Below, in pieces: positions 8,383-17,211 of a stretch of DNA of 43,182 bases (positions are counted from its first letter, which is position 1; each line of letters begins with the position of its first letter). Position numbers and translations under genes: made by a program. The DNA is from an uncultured Kiritimatiellota bacterium (lineage in GTDB: Bacteria > Verrucomicrobiota > Kiritimatiellia > RFP12 > UBA1067). The notes below the pieces were generated by a model. That model saw nothing but the letters and a program-made list of their open reading frames with translations. It had not been told where the DNA came from and did not search any database. Location: the NCBI GenBank assembly GCA_934635385.1, contig CAKTZI010000033.1:1-43182 (forward strand), in the 5' to 3' direction.

Positions 8383-9444
8383 TCATTTCTCCCCTCCGCG
8401 GTTTTCCGCGCCAAGGCCGCAGGCTTTCAATGTGAGCTCGTGCACCCGCAGGTCGCGGGCGTAGTCCTGGGCGTTCGGCCGCTCGCCCCGCACGATTGCC
8501 GCAAGCTCCTTCAGCTGCGGCGCGTAACGGTCGGTCTGTACGCCGAAGTTGACCTCGTGCCGTCCCGCCGCATACCCGCCCGCCGCATTCTTGAGCGTCA
8601 GCGTGAGTTTCAGCTCGCCGCCGTCGAAACGCTCGATCGGGCAGAGGTCGAGCGTCCCGTTCGTGCCGTCCACGCGCAGGCGGCGGCAGAGGATGCCGCC
8701 CGGCATCCGCGACGACGTGCGTAGGAGGACGTCCGTCCCCGCGAATCGCAGGAACGCCGCGCCCGACGTGCGGCTTCCGGCCGGGTCGCCCGGCGCGTCG
8801 CCGAGGAACGGATGCGCCGCGCGCAGCTCGCCGCGCACGAACGGCAGCACCATGTCCACGAGGTGGCAGCCGAGATTGTAGAGGATGCCGCCCTTGAACG
8901 AGGCGATGTAGTCCGGATAGTCCGGCCCGCCGTAGTCGTGATTCATGTCCGCCTCAATGAAGGCAACCTCGCCAAGCCCCCCGTCGGCGACGAACTGCCA
9001 CGCGAACTGGACGGCCGGATTGCCGCGATACATATAGCCGATCTGAAACGGCAGGTTGGTGGCGCGGCACGTCTCGACGAGCGACCGGCACGGCTCCAGC
9101 GCCTCGCCGCACGGCTTGTCGCAGTGGAGCGGGATGCCGCGCGCGACGAACTTCGCCGCGACCTCCATGAGGTCGGCGTTCGCCGTCTCGACGAACGCAA
9201 CGTCGATGCCCCCGCCGTCCAACAGCGTCTCCGCCTCGGCCTCGGACACGACGCGGAACCCGTCGCGGACGGCCTGCCCGACGTCCAGCCGCTCGTCGAG
9301 CGAGCAGACCGTCCCGCGCGGACGGTCATCGACCAGCGCGACGATCTCGAAGTCGTCCGAGAGGCGCTTGAGCGTCTCGAACTTGCCGCAGGCGTGCTCG
9401 TGCGTCACGCCGTAGAAGAGCGTCTTCAGCCGCCGTTTCAACAT
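8383..9444 (-). CDS. Gfo/Idh/MocA family oxidoreductase
   Basis: 353 aa. The N-terminal Rossmann half includes VDDRP, FVETANADLMEVAAKFVARGIPLHCDKPCGE (the EKP-type motif, here DKP, with the nicotinamide-binding Lys) and SLVETCRATNLPFQIGYMYR. The C-terminal half has GGILYNLGCHLVDMVLPF, where the His is the usual catalytic residue. Family members oxidise or reduce sugars and inositols with NAD(P). It overlaps the upstream gene by 7 nt (ATGTTGA), so translation is coupled. It is the last gene of the five-gene operon started by the discoidin-like protein. Substrate unknown; probably a cytoplasmic sugar dehydrogenase. Confidence 0.9.
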   Translation of the reverse strand: MLKRRLKTLFYGVTHEHACGKFETLKRLSDDFEIVALVDDRPRGTVCSLDERLDVGQAVRDGFRVVSEAEAETLLDGGGIDVAFVETANADLMEVAAKFVARGIPLHCDKPCGEALEPCRSLVETCRATNLPFQIGYMYRGNPAVQFAWQFVADGGLGEVAFIEADMNHDYGGPDYPDYIASFKGGILYNLGCHLVDMVLPFVRGELRAAHPFLGDAPGDPAGSRTSGAAFLRFAGTDVLLRTSSRMPGGILCRRLRVDGTNGTLDLCPIERFDGGELKLTLTLKNAAGGYAAGRHEVNFGVQTDRYAPQLKELAAIVRGERPNAQDYARDLRVHELTLKACGLGAENRGGEK

Positions 9445-10460
9445 GCCCCCCTCGCAAAGTACGCGTCCGTCAAGGCGTCAATCGCCCGCGCGCGCGGCGT
9501 GTCGAAGCGCGCCACCAGGTCGGGGCGCTCCGAAAGCACCGTCAGCTCATAGGCGACGGCCTCGCGGCAGGACAGGAAGGTCTTCGGATCGAGCCCCGTC
9601 ACGCGCAGCATCTTCGAGAGATCGACGCGGCGGCTCAGGTTGCGGTCGCACCAGATCATCTGACGATCCATGTAGTCGTTCGGCGTCGCGAACGCCAGAT
9701 AGTCCTCCGTCGGCACCCACGCGAACGAGGCACCCAGGAACTCCTCGTAGTACGAGGCGACGTCGCCCCAGGTGATCTCCTCCGGCGTGCCCAGCGTGAA
9801 TGCCTCGCCGAGCGCGCCTTGCGCACCAATCAGGTGCGCGATCTGGCCCCCGACGTTGCCGGCCCAGCCGACGCCCGCGAGCTTGTCGCGGCACCCGTCC
9901 GGCAACAGGATCTTCTTGCCGGCCTTCGTGCGATACAGGAGCGCATAGGCGCCAACCGTCACGAGATCGAGGCGGTAGTGGGTGAAGGAGATGAGCGGAC
10001 GGATGATTGTCCAGTTCCGCTGCGGCGACGACGTCAAATATCGTTCGCCGCGCGCCTTCGGAATCGCGTAGTCGTCCTCAGCCAGCATCCGGTCGTTGGC
10101 CGGATGCTCCAGCCACTGGGGCGAATCTTCGGTGATGACCGCGTCGATGTCCGCATACGTGCGGTAGCTCGACAGGTAGACGAACTGATCCGTGTGGGCC
10201 AGCAGCAGGTCCATGCGCCGCTTCAGCTCCTCGATCTCGCGCGTATGGACGAAATCGACGATCGCGGCATACCGCTTCCCGGCGAGGAAGTGTTCCAGAT
10301 AAGCGAGATCCGCCCGTGCCTTCACGAAGGTCAGCCGACGGTTGACGCTCGCGTAATCTTCAAGCGAGATGACATCGACGGCGTAGCCGAGGCGAATCAG
10401 TTCGCGATAGGTCGGCGTACCCAACGTGCCCGCTCCGGCAATCAGGAGGACGTTTTTCAC
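9438..10460 (-). CDS. NAD-dependent epimerase/dehydratase family protein
   Basis: 340 aa. The N-terminus VLLIAGAGTLGTPTYREL carries a Rossmann GxGxxG-type loop. YLSSYRTYAD and YAIPKARGE supply the S and YxxxK of the extended SDR fold, although their spacing is longer than usual. The start is GTG at 10460, overlapping the TGA of the upstream gene in the quartet GTGA, and a 7-nt overlap links it to the Gfo/Idh gene. This tight coupling suggests that the two proteins act on the same metabolite. Whether it is an epimerase, a reductase or a dehydratase cannot be told from the sequence. Confidence 0.85.
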   Translation of the reverse strand: MKNVLLIAGAGTLGTPTYRELIRLGYAVDVISLEDYASVNRRLTFVKARADLAYLEHFLAGKRYAAIVDFVHTREIEELKRRMDLLLAHTDQFVYLSSYRTYADIDAVITEDSPQWLEHPANDRMLAEDDYAIPKARGERYLTSSPQRNWTIIRPLISFTHYRLDLVTVGAYALLYRTKAGKKILLPDGCRDKLAGVGWAGNVGGQIAHLIGAQGALGEAFTLGTPEEITWGDVASYYEEFLGASFAWVPTEDYLAFATPNDYMDRQMIWCDRNLSRRVDLSKMLRVTGLDPKTFLSCREAVAYELTVLSERPDLVARFDTPRARAIDALTDAYFARGAC

Positions 10461-13186
10461 TCTGCCAGACTTCCTTTGGGATAGAACTCGATCTTGCCGG
10501 TCGCCGGCTCGAACGAGCTGTCGTAGTCGCGATGGCGCGTACGGTAGACGATGCGTTCGGGAACGGAAAGGTATTCCATCCCGTCCGACACCTCGCCGCC
10601 GCGCGCACGGAAGCCCGCGAGCGCGGCTTCCGTCTCCGGCGGAACCGGGGCGAAGGAGACGAGCTTGCGGATCTTCATCTTCTCCAGGAAGCCGTCGCGG
10701 ATCATCCGCGTGTCGCAGACCTCGTAGTCCGTGTGCATGCGCATCTTGCGCGCCTTGGCCTCGACGAGGTTATAGAAGAAGATCCACGGCGGCTGCTCTT
10801 CGCAGTGCGGGTCGATCTCGCGGTCGACCGCGTTCAGCGCCAGATCGACATCCGGCCAAAGCAGGGCGACGTCCGTCTCCGGCGGGCTGACCTTCGTGCC
10901 GCCGAGCCGCCAGACCAGGTCATCGCCGCAGAGATCCATCGCCAGGTAGTCGTTGTGGAGCATCGTCGCCGCATTGGCGATCACCTCGTAGGACGAATGT
11001 GCGAAGGCCGTCGCGTTCGTCAGGCACGACGGGGACGCGATCTCCTCGCCGAACGCGCAGCCGTAGAAGCGGCAGGCGCTCGACACGCGGCGCGCAAAGA
11101 CGTTCGAGAGCCCGAAGTCCCTCTCGCCGTTGAGCGACGTCCAGCGGACGGTGATGTTCGTCGAGACCTCGCACACGCGCTTGATCGTCAGCGCGCGGCT
11201 GTTGCCGCAGAGTTCCTCGCCGCCGCCGATCGGCAGACCGTACCGCGCCCACGGAAAGCGCTTGCGCACGACGGCGAAGTTCTCCGCCGTGTAGTCGGCG
11301 ACGCGCTCCTGCAGGAAGTCCATGTACTTCAGCCGCGTCGCGCGATCCGACCGATCGGAGAGGACATCCTCGACGGACAGCGGCGAGACCTTCGCCCACG
11401 CCGCGCGGGCGAGGCGGTCGCCAGCCCAGCAAACGCCGCCGTGCGAATGCGGCGAGGAGAACTTGTAGTGCTTGACGCCGCAGGTGAGCATCGGCTCGCC
11501 GTAGTCGCCGCAGCTCATGAGATAGATGAAGTCGATGCGTGTGCCGTAGCGCTCCGCCGTCGCGCCGTAGATGCGGTCGGCGACCCGGACGGATTCGGGA
11601 TCCCACGGCGAGAGCATGGTGGCGTCTTCGTGATGCTTCGTACAGCTGAAGCGCACGACGTCCTTGCACCAGTCCGGCGGAAAGAAGAACCAGCACATGA
11701 GTCCTCCCTTCAGGCCCGCCGCCTCGACACGCGCAAGGTCGGCGTCAAAGCGCGAGAAGTCGAAGACGCCCGGCGTCTTCTCCAGCGCCCACCAGCAGAG
11801 GCGAAGCTCGATCGTGTCGACGCCCCACTTCGCGAAGTCGCCGATCTTGTCCGGCTCCAGGACGCTCGAAAGCGTCTCCGTCCGCCGTTCGAGAGAGAAC
11901 GGCGTGTGCTGAAGGTGCGAGTCCGGGATGTGCCGCGAATGGAGACGAATCGAGTCGGGCCTATGCAGAGTCCCCGTCACGAGGAACTGGCCGAGAAGCC
12001 AACGCTGACCTTTCGGCAGACGCTTCAGCGTCACCGTCGCCGTGTGTTCACCCCACGTCTGCACGGGCAGATACCAAAAGCGCGACGAGAGATGCGGCGT
12101 CGTGCGCATCCGCGTGACCTCCTGCGGCTTGCCGCCGTCGATGGTGACCTCCAGCACCATCGGATCCTCGCGGGACTGCGGGATGTCGCTGAACCCGATC
12201 GTCGCGCCCGTCCACGCAAGCGTGAACGAAACCCCTTCCCGATCCGTCCAGACGCCGCCGCGCAGCATGCGGTGCGTCCGCATCGGCTCGCGCGTCGCCG
12301 CATAGACGGAATCCTTCTCGACGTCAATCGGATGCCAGACCGCACTCGTCAGCACCTGCGCGCTCGGCACGAGCGAGGCGGCCGGCCAGGCGTCCTTCGC
12401 GGCCGATGGCGGCAACGCATGCGTCCGCTCGCCCGTGCCGGACGCGGGAAAGACCACCGTCTCCAGCGCCCGCGCAACGATATCGCGGTAGTGGCCGTGT
12501 CCCGCCGGATAGGGATGGACGCCGTCCTTCGTGAAGACGACGACACCGTCTTTCGACGGCGCGTCCGCCGACGGCTTGAAGACGATCTCCCCGGCGGCCA
12601 GCCGCTTCAGGATCTCAGGGGCAAAGTCGATTGACGGAATGCCGTAGCGGTTGCAGACCGTCTCCATCGCCGTGCCGAAGGCCGTCTGCCGTCCGGCGGT
12701 CAGCGTCGGGAGCATGCCTTCGTCCAGCGTGTAGACGAAGCAGATGTCCGTGCGCGGATTCGCCGTCCACGTCTGGCGGACGATGCTCTCCACGCTGGGA
12801 TAGTCGAATCCGCCCGACCCGTTCACGCGGAACTCGACGAACAGCAGGTCGGGCTTCTGCGCCAGCACGTCCGCCGTCAGGCGGAACGCCCCGAAATCGC
12901 TCCCCGTGCCGGGGATGCCCGCGTCGATCGCCTCGATGCGGGCCTTTGGGAAACGCGCCGCGAACCAGTCGCGCGTCATCGCGCGCCAGCCGGGATCCGC
13001 CTTGGTGATGCTGCCGCCGAGATAGGCGAGGCGCACCGTCTCGCCCGCCCGCAGTTTCGCCAGCGAATTCGGGAGTCCGTCGCGTGCGCGGCACTCGACC
13101 GACTGCGTCGGATCGCACGCCGTGTCGGCATGTGCCGCAAGGCCCAACGCCAACGCAACAACCGTCAAAACCATTCTTCCGTTCAT
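10457..13186 (-). CDS. Secreted fusion: SGNH/GDSL esterase plus GH42-like glycosidase domain
   Basis: 909 aa with a signal peptide MNGRMVLTVVALALGLAAHA. At about 50-260 a SGNH hydrolase: block I LAYLGGSITKADPGWRAM (Ser59), GIPGTGSDFGAFRL, VEFRVNG, and the catalytic DGVHPYPAGH near 240. A beta-sandwich region at about 270-430 (FWYLPVQTWGEHTATVTL) follows. From about 440 to the end there is a TIM-barrel-like part with WGVDTIELRLCWWALEKTPGVFDFSRFDADLARVEAAGLK and IDFIYLMSCGDYGEPM, like GH42-type barrels. The likely role is to remove ester groups and cleave the same glycan outside the cytoplasm. The start at 13186 is chosen by AGGTGG 5 nt upstream and by the signal peptide; an upstream in-frame extension would overlap the SDR gene. 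The glycosidase call is by architecture only. Confidence 0.75.
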   Translation of the reverse strand: MNGRMVLTVVALALGLAAHADTACDPTQSVECRARDGLPNSLAKLRAGETVRLAYLGGSITKADPGWRAMTRDWFAARFPKARIEAIDAGIPGTGSDFGAFRLTADVLAQKPDLLFVEFRVNGSGGFDYPSVESIVRQTWTANPRTDICFVYTLDEGMLPTLTAGRQTAFGTAMETVCNRYGIPSIDFAPEILKRLAAGEIVFKPSADAPSKDGVVVFTKDGVHPYPAGHGHYRDIVARALETVVFPASGTGERTHALPPSAAKDAWPAASLVPSAQVLTSAVWHPIDVEKDSVYAATREPMRTHRMLRGGVWTDREGVSFTLAWTGATIGFSDIPQSREDPMVLEVTIDGGKPQEVTRMRTTPHLSSRFWYLPVQTWGEHTATVTLKRLPKGQRWLLGQFLVTGTLHRPDSIRLHSRHIPDSHLQHTPFSLERRTETLSSVLEPDKIGDFAKWGVDTIELRLCWWALEKTPGVFDFSRFDADLARVEAAGLKGGLMCWFFFPPDWCKDVVRFSCTKHHEDATMLSPWDPESVRVADRIYGATAERYGTRIDFIYLMSCGDYGEPMLTCGVKHYKFSSPHSHGGVCWAGDRLARAAWAKVSPLSVEDVLSDRSDRATRLKYMDFLQERVADYTAENFAVVRKRFPWARYGLPIGGGEELCGNSRALTIKRVCEVSTNITVRWTSLNGERDFGLSNVFARRVSSACRFYGCAFGEEIASPSCLTNATAFAHSSYEVIANAATMLHNDYLAMDLCGDDLVWRLGGTKVSPPETDVALLWPDVDLALNAVDREIDPHCEEQPPWIFFYNLVEAKARKMRMHTDYEVCDTRMIRDGFLEKMKIRKLVSFAPVPPETEAALAGFRARGGEVSDGMEYLSVPERIVYRTRHRDYDSSFEPATGKIEFYPKGSLAE

Positions 13187-13212
13187 TCTTTCCACCTTTC
13201 CATTTTTCTTCT

Positions 13213-13995
13213 TCACTTCACCACGTCCGGCAGCTTGCCGCCCGATGCCTTCATGCAGAGACGCCCGCCGTCGATCACGTGCACCGAACCCGTCACGTAG
13301 CGTCCATCGGACGACGCGAGGAACAGGATGAAGTTCACGATCTCCATCGGGTCGGCGGCACGGTTCTGGAGACACTTCATGTACGCCATGTTCGGGCGCG
13401 TCAGGACGCCGCCCGGCGCCACGCAGAACGCCCGCACGCCATGCGGCGCGCCGGCCTGCGCCAGCCCTTTCGTGAAGCTGAAGAGCCCGCTCTTCGACGT
13501 GCCGTACATTGGGCCCTGCCCGTCGTTCTCGAAGCCGTCCGTCGAGCCGACGAGGCAGATGACGCCCCGCCCCGCGCGCACCATCGCCGGAAGGCAGGCA
13601 CGCGCAAAGTAGACGGGTCCCATCAGGTTCACCTGCACGCCCCAGTCGATCACCTCGATCGGCTGTTCGTAGAACGGCACGTAGCTGTCGCACATGCGCG
13701 GCTCATAGCCGCCCGCAAACGGCACCAGCAGGTCAATGCGCCCCGTCTCCGCGAGCGCGAGCGCCGCCGCCCGCTCGGCGTCGGCGAACTTCCGCACGTC
13801 CGTCACGCAGGGAATCGCCCGCCCGACGCCAAGCGCGTTGACTTCGGCGGCTTTCGCCGCCAGCGCCGTCGCGTTGATGTCGCACATGACGACGTTCGCC
13901 TCGCGCCGCGCGAGTTCCTTCGCGGCGGCAAAGCCCATGCCACTGGCAGCCCCCGTCAGGACAGCCGTCCAGCCCTTGAATTCGTCTTCTTTCAT
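13213..13995 (-). CDS. Short-chain dehydrogenase/reductase
   Basis: 260 aa. Cofactor motif LTGAASGMGFAAAKEL at 13-28, acidic CDINA at the end of beta-2 (prefers NAD), PFAGG in place of the usual NNAG, catalytic Ser in LVGSTDGF and YGTSKSG (YxxxK), and PGGVLTRPNM after the active site. Classical SDR length. It lies 34 nt downstream of the discoidin-like gene and 26 nt upstream of the esterase/glycosidase fusion, in one operon. It probably oxidises or reduces a sugar or sugar acid derived from the operon's substrate. Confidence 0.92.
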   Translation of the reverse strand: MKEDEFKGWTAVLTGAASGMGFAAAKELARREANVVMCDINATALAAKAAEVNALGVGRAIPCVTDVRKFADAERAAALALAETGRIDLLVPFAGGYEPRMCDSYVPFYEQPIEVIDWGVQVNLMGPVYFARACLPAMVRAGRGVICLVGSTDGFENDGQGPMYGTSKSGLFSFTKGLAQAGAPHGVRAFCVAPGGVLTRPNMAYMKCLQNRAADPMEIVNFILFLASSDGRYVTGSVHVIDGGRLCMKASGGKLPDVVK

Positions 13996-14029
13996 GTCGT
14001 TTTCTTTCTGTCGTTGAATCTCAGAATCG

Positions 14030-15949
14030 TTAGCGAATGACCATCAGCAGGCCCTTGCGCGCGGGCGGCGGGTTCGCGATGCCCGTGCCCCAGACGCCGT
14101 TGAGCGTCAGTTCGCTCAACTGGAAGTCCGTCGCCCCCGCAAGGGACTTGATCCGCAAGCGGTAGCGCGTCGCCGTGAACCGCTTCTCGGACGCAATCTC
14201 GCACACGGCCCTGTAGGCGGTATACGAATTTTCGCCGTGCGAGAACGGCTCTTCCTGCCACGTGGCTTCGCTTCGGCGGTCAAGCGCAACCCAGCGCCCG
14301 TCCGCAAACGCCTCCAGCCGCCAGGCTTTCGGCACACGCGCCGCGTAGTTCCCGAAACCCGTTTCGACCTCCAGCACATAGTTTGTCAGCACCATGTCCT
14401 TGTCCGCCAGGAACATGGTGGCGGGGATCTCGTAGTAGACGTCGAACGGAAACCCGGAAGGCGTGCAGAGAAAGCGATCGTGCCGAAGCCCATTAAAAAG
14501 CGACTGCACAGTTCCTGCCGCCACAGCTGAACAGGTTGAATTCGAGACAACGGGCGCAAACGGCGGAGAAAGTCTCTGCCCGTCGAAATCAGCCACGTTC
14601 GCCCATGCCGTCAGCTTCAGCGGATGCGCCGTCGTGGCCTGTTCGACCGTCCCCGCGATGTTCGTGCCCAGATAGCCGAAGATCTGAATCTCCGAAAGCT
14701 GCAGCGCGCCGAGGTTCGAAGAGACAGGATCGATGCCCGCACGCCCCCAATACTGACGCGAAATCAGCAGGCGGTAACGGCGGTAGGCGGCCGCGTTCGG
14801 AAAATCGAAACGGAAGCCAAGGCTCGGCGTTCCCGACACATCGACCGTCTCCCAGCACGTGAAGTCATGGTAGGCGTCGAGCGTCTTCCAAGCGTTCTCC
14901 GCCTCGTCGTAGCCCTGAAACGCCCAATCGCACGGCATTCGCTTCAGCGCATGCGCAAAGCTCGAATTCGTGCTGACAGAAATCGAATAGCCCGTCGCGA
15001 CAATATCCGCGTTCGGCGCAAATGCCTCGTCGAATATATATTCGACCCACGCGCCGCCGTTCTCGTATGCGGGCTTCACGGAATCCGCGTAATTCGAGAA
15101 GAACCGATTCGAGCCAATGCCGTCGAAGAGATTCTCCAGCTTCAGATCATCGGAGTTGGCCTTCAGGTTGGATTCGACCGTTCGGAACTCGTCGCCGCCC
15201 TCCCGGACAAACGCCGTCAGATCCAGGAGCCCCGTGTTGACCGTGCCGTCGATGCCGTCGGCCACGTAGCCGAACAGCTGGATTTCGGAAATCTGGAGTG
15301 CGCCCTTGTTGTTCGTCGCCGCCTCTTCATCCGTCCAGACGCCGGCTGTCTTCCAGTACGGTGCCATAATCAGGAAACGGTATTTGCGATAGGACTTGCT
15401 GTTCACGAAGCGAAACCGCGAACCGGCCTGTTTCGTGCCGTCGTAGGTCAGGTTCTCCGTCCAGCCCGCATACGCCGTCCGAGCATCGAGCGTCACCCAA
15501 GCCGAGGTCGCGTCGTCGTAGGCCTGAAACTGCCACGTGCCGGGCAGTCGGTTGAGCGCGTGAGCGACCGAGGCGACGGAGAGAATCGAATAGCCGTCGA
15601 TCACGATGTCCTTGTCCGCCGCGAACGAGGCGTCAATCGCGTACTCCAGCGTGACGCCACCCGCCGCGTAGGCATCTTTCACCGGCGTTTGACCCGCATT
15701 GTCGTAATCCGAGAAAAGGCCATCCGTCTGCGCGGCGGCCTTGCCGTCAAAGGCCTTTTCGAGCGCGTACGTATCCGAGCGCGGCGTGACGTTGGCCGTG
15801 ACCGTGCGCAGGTCGCCGGCTTCGCGCACCGCCGCCGTCACGTCGATGCGCGTGAGGCCCGATTCGGGCGTCGCCGCCCCGAACAGGACGGGTGCCGCCG
15901 CCAGCAGGGAGACCGAACAGTACGACTTGATTCTTTCTCTGTTGTTCAT
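14030..15949 (-). CDS. Secreted protein with three tandem discoidin (F5/8 C-like) repeats
   Basis: 639 aa. The signal peptide region is MNNRERIKSYCSVSLLAAAPVLFGA. Three repeats of about 170-220 residues follow. Each has a core like LPGTWQFQAYDDATSAWVTLD / MPCDWAFQGYDEAENAWKTLD / VPKAWRLEAFADGRWVALD and an ending like LQISEIQLFGY / LQLSEIQIFGY / FQLSELTLNGV. This is the galactose-binding/discoidin jelly-roll pattern, so it probably binds glycans at the cell surface; no catalytic domain is seen. The C-terminus ARKGLLMVIR resembles the tails of two other secreted proteins here. The start at 15949 is supported by GAGGAAA 9 nt upstream; an ATG at 15967 has its ribosome site too far away. First gene of the operon running to 8383. 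Confidence 0.72.
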   Translation of the reverse strand: MNNRERIKSYCSVSLLAAAPVLFGAATPESGLTRIDVTAAVREAGDLRTVTANVTPRSDTYALEKAFDGKAAAQTDGLFSDYDNAGQTPVKDAYAAGGVTLEYAIDASFAADKDIVIDGYSILSVASVAHALNRLPGTWQFQAYDDATSAWVTLDARTAYAGWTENLTYDGTKQAGSRFRFVNSKSYRKYRFLIMAPYWKTAGVWTDEEAATNNKGALQISEIQLFGYVADGIDGTVNTGLLDLTAFVREGGDEFRTVESNLKANSDDLKLENLFDGIGSNRFFSNYADSVKPAYENGGAWVEYIFDEAFAPNADIVATGYSISVSTNSSFAHALKRMPCDWAFQGYDEAENAWKTLDAYHDFTCWETVDVSGTPSLGFRFDFPNAAAYRRYRLLISRQYWGRAGIDPVSSNLGALQLSEIQIFGYLGTNIAGTVEQATTAHPLKLTAWANVADFDGQRLSPPFAPVVSNSTCSAVAAGTVQSLFNGLRHDRFLCTPSGFPFDVYYEIPATMFLADKDMVLTNYVLEVETGFGNYAARVPKAWRLEAFADGRWVALDRRSEATWQEEPFSHGENSYTAYRAVCEIASEKRFTATRYRLRIKSLAGATDFQLSELTLNGVWGTGIANPPPARKGLLMVIR

Positions 15950-16006
15950 GGCTGCAAGTTTCCTCATGAGTTTCCGATGTGTCCTTTGTCTGCCAAAGAT
16001 GCGGGT

Positions 16007-16036
16007 AGTATAGCGTAAAGTCTCCGCATCTGACAA
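16007..16036 (-). promoter_or_regulatory. Promoter of the discoidin/SDR/esterase operon
   Basis: TTGTCA at 16036-16031, an 18-nt spacer and TATACT at 16012-16007 on the minus strand, giving a leader of about 50 nt before the ATG at 15949. Confidence 0.6.
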
Positions 16037-16055
16037 GCCAATTACCGCACGACGG

Positions 16056-16071
16056 GCGCAACAGAAACGGC
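16056..16071. promoter_or_regulatory. Putative XylR box (GCGCAACAGAAACGGC)
   Basis: Differs by one base from the box at 18789-18804, and both lie exactly 19 nt upstream of a -35 hexamer. A weaker GCGCAAAA half-site starts at 16098, 42 bp away, within the xylR promoter. Most likely the binding site of the adjacent XylR-type regulator. Confidence 0.5.
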
Positions 16072-16108
16072 ATTCGGCACACGCCTCCTGTCGCGCCGCG
16101 CAAAATAA

Positions 16109-16117
16109 TGCTATACT
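16109..16117 (+). promoter_or_regulatory. Extended -10 of xylR, leaderless start
   Basis: TGC-TATACT followed by cccgtcc and the ATG at 16125, 7 nt from the -10. No Shine-Dalgarno is possible within the transcript. Confidence 0.65.
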
Positions 16118-16124
16118 CCCGTCC

Positions 16125-17147
16125 ATGAGCAAGGCACGGAAAGTCATCATCGAGATCCTTCTCTCCAGCGCGACGGGACGCAACCGCCTGCAGGGGGTCT
16201 TCAACTTCCTCAGGGGACGGTGCGACTGGGACATCCGCCTGCCGCAGACCCAGGAGGAGTTCGAGAAGGCGCTGTCGGAGCCCGTCGATGGCATCATCGT
16301 CTCCCGTGCCTATTCAGACGCCCTTCTCCGCACACTGGAAAACATGGAGACGCCCGTCGTGTTCATGGACGTTGACCGTCGCGAACGCCGGGTCTTCCGC
16401 GCCATTGACGTGACAGTCGCAAACGACAACGGCGGCATTGGCCTTGCCGCCGGGGCCTATCTCTTCGGACTCGGAAAATTCCGCTCCTACGGCTACGTGC
16501 CCTCTGCCGAACCCAAGTGGTGGTGCGACCGCCGCAGACGCGGCTTCGCCGTCGCGCTTGAGGCCTGCCGCCGCGTCCGCGTCAGGGTCCCCGACCAGGT
16601 CGCGATCCTCGGCGTGGACAACGATGAGCTGATCTGCCAGATCGCCCGCCCCGAACTCTCCTCGATCCGTCCCGACACCGAGGGCGAGGGATTCGAGGCC
16701 GCCAAGGCGCTGCACGCGCTCATGTGCGGCGCGGGCAAGGCCGGACGGCGCACGATCCTGAAGAGGCACCTGGGGATCGTCGAGCGAGCCTCCACGCGCC
16801 CGCCGCCGCCCGCCGCACATCTCGTGCAGAGCGCGCTGGACTACATCGCCCGCAACGCCGTCAAGGGCATCACGTCCGACGACGTGGCCAAGCGAGTCGG
16901 CTGCTCACGCCGCCTTCTGGAACTGCGCTTTGCGGAGTTCCACACCGAATCCGTCCACGCCGCGCTCGTCCGTACGCGGCTCGCGGCCGTCTGCCGGGAG
17001 CTGGCGCTGAGCGACCGCAAGTTCATCCACATCGCGCGGGAGTGCGGCTTCAAGAACGCCGCCGTGCTCAAGAACCTCTTCCGCAAGACCTACGGCATGA
17101 GCATGCGGGACTACCGCAAGCGCCACAGCGGAGCGGCGGAACAGTAG
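16125..17147 (+). CDS. XylR-type transcription regulator (LacI-like sensor plus AraC HTH), internally shortened
   Basis: 340 aa. The N-terminal LacI/periplasmic-binding-like sensor begins KVIIEILLSSATGRNRLQGVFNFLR and includes VDGIIVS, VVFMDVD, WWCDRRRRGF and VRVPDQVAILGVDNDELICQIARPELSSIRPD. The C-terminal AraC DNA-binding domain (about 232-330) has two helix-turn-helices, ITSDDVAKRVGCSRRLLELRF and FIHIARECGFKNAAVLKNLFRKTYGMSMRDYR. The family normally has about 385-390 residues. Here RRRRGFA (about 136-142) runs straight into VALEACRR, so 45-50 residues of the sensor (usually ending in the PKPxAIFAANDxxAxxVLEACR strand) are missing in frame. The gene diverges from the discoidin operon. It probably senses a sugar and activates nearby operons, but ligand binding may be lost. 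Confidence 0.88.
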   Translation: MSKARKVIIEILLSSATGRNRLQGVFNFLRGRCDWDIRLPQTQEEFEKALSEPVDGIIVSRAYSDALLRTLENMETPVVFMDVDRRERRVFRAIDVTVANDNGGIGLAAGAYLFGLGKFRSYGYVPSAEPKWWCDRRRRGFAVALEACRRVRVRVPDQVAILGVDNDELICQIARPELSSIRPDTEGEGFEAAKALHALMCGAGKAGRRTILKRHLGIVERASTRPPPPAAHLVQSALDYIARNAVKGITSDDVAKRVGCSRRLLELRFAEFHTESVHAALVRTRLAAVCRELALSDRKFIHIARECGFKNAAVLKNLFRKTYGMSMRDYRKRHSGAAEQ

Positions 17148-17194
17148 CCTCGCTCCGGTTTTTGCCACGCAGAGGCACAAGGCAATCTCAGATT

Positions 17195-17203
17195 TGGTAT
17201 AAT
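17195..17203 (+). promoter_or_regulatory. Extended -10 of the nucleotidyltransferase module, leaderless start
   Basis: TGG-TATAAT followed by 8 nt and the ATG at 17212; no good -35 hexamer at the expected place, as is common for extended -10 promoters. Confidence 0.65.
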
Positions 17204-17211
17204 ACAGGCAG

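Noticed and set aside
7853..8386. 177-codon minus-strand frame and overlapping plus-strand frames in the spacer
   Set aside because: They only translate the hairpin repeats (NPVNPVNPVKK, NAKNAKGRDAK); no coding character.
13187..13693. N-terminal extension of the esterase/glycosidase frame
   Set aside because: Overlaps the SDR gene for almost its whole length; the signal peptide and ribosome site at 13186 show the real start.
16814..17147. xylR 3' half and the copy at 17846 as evidence for a second complete regulator
   Set aside because: Only 26 bp are shared; the sequence before 17846 is the coding region of the small protein and no further regulator similarity is seen.
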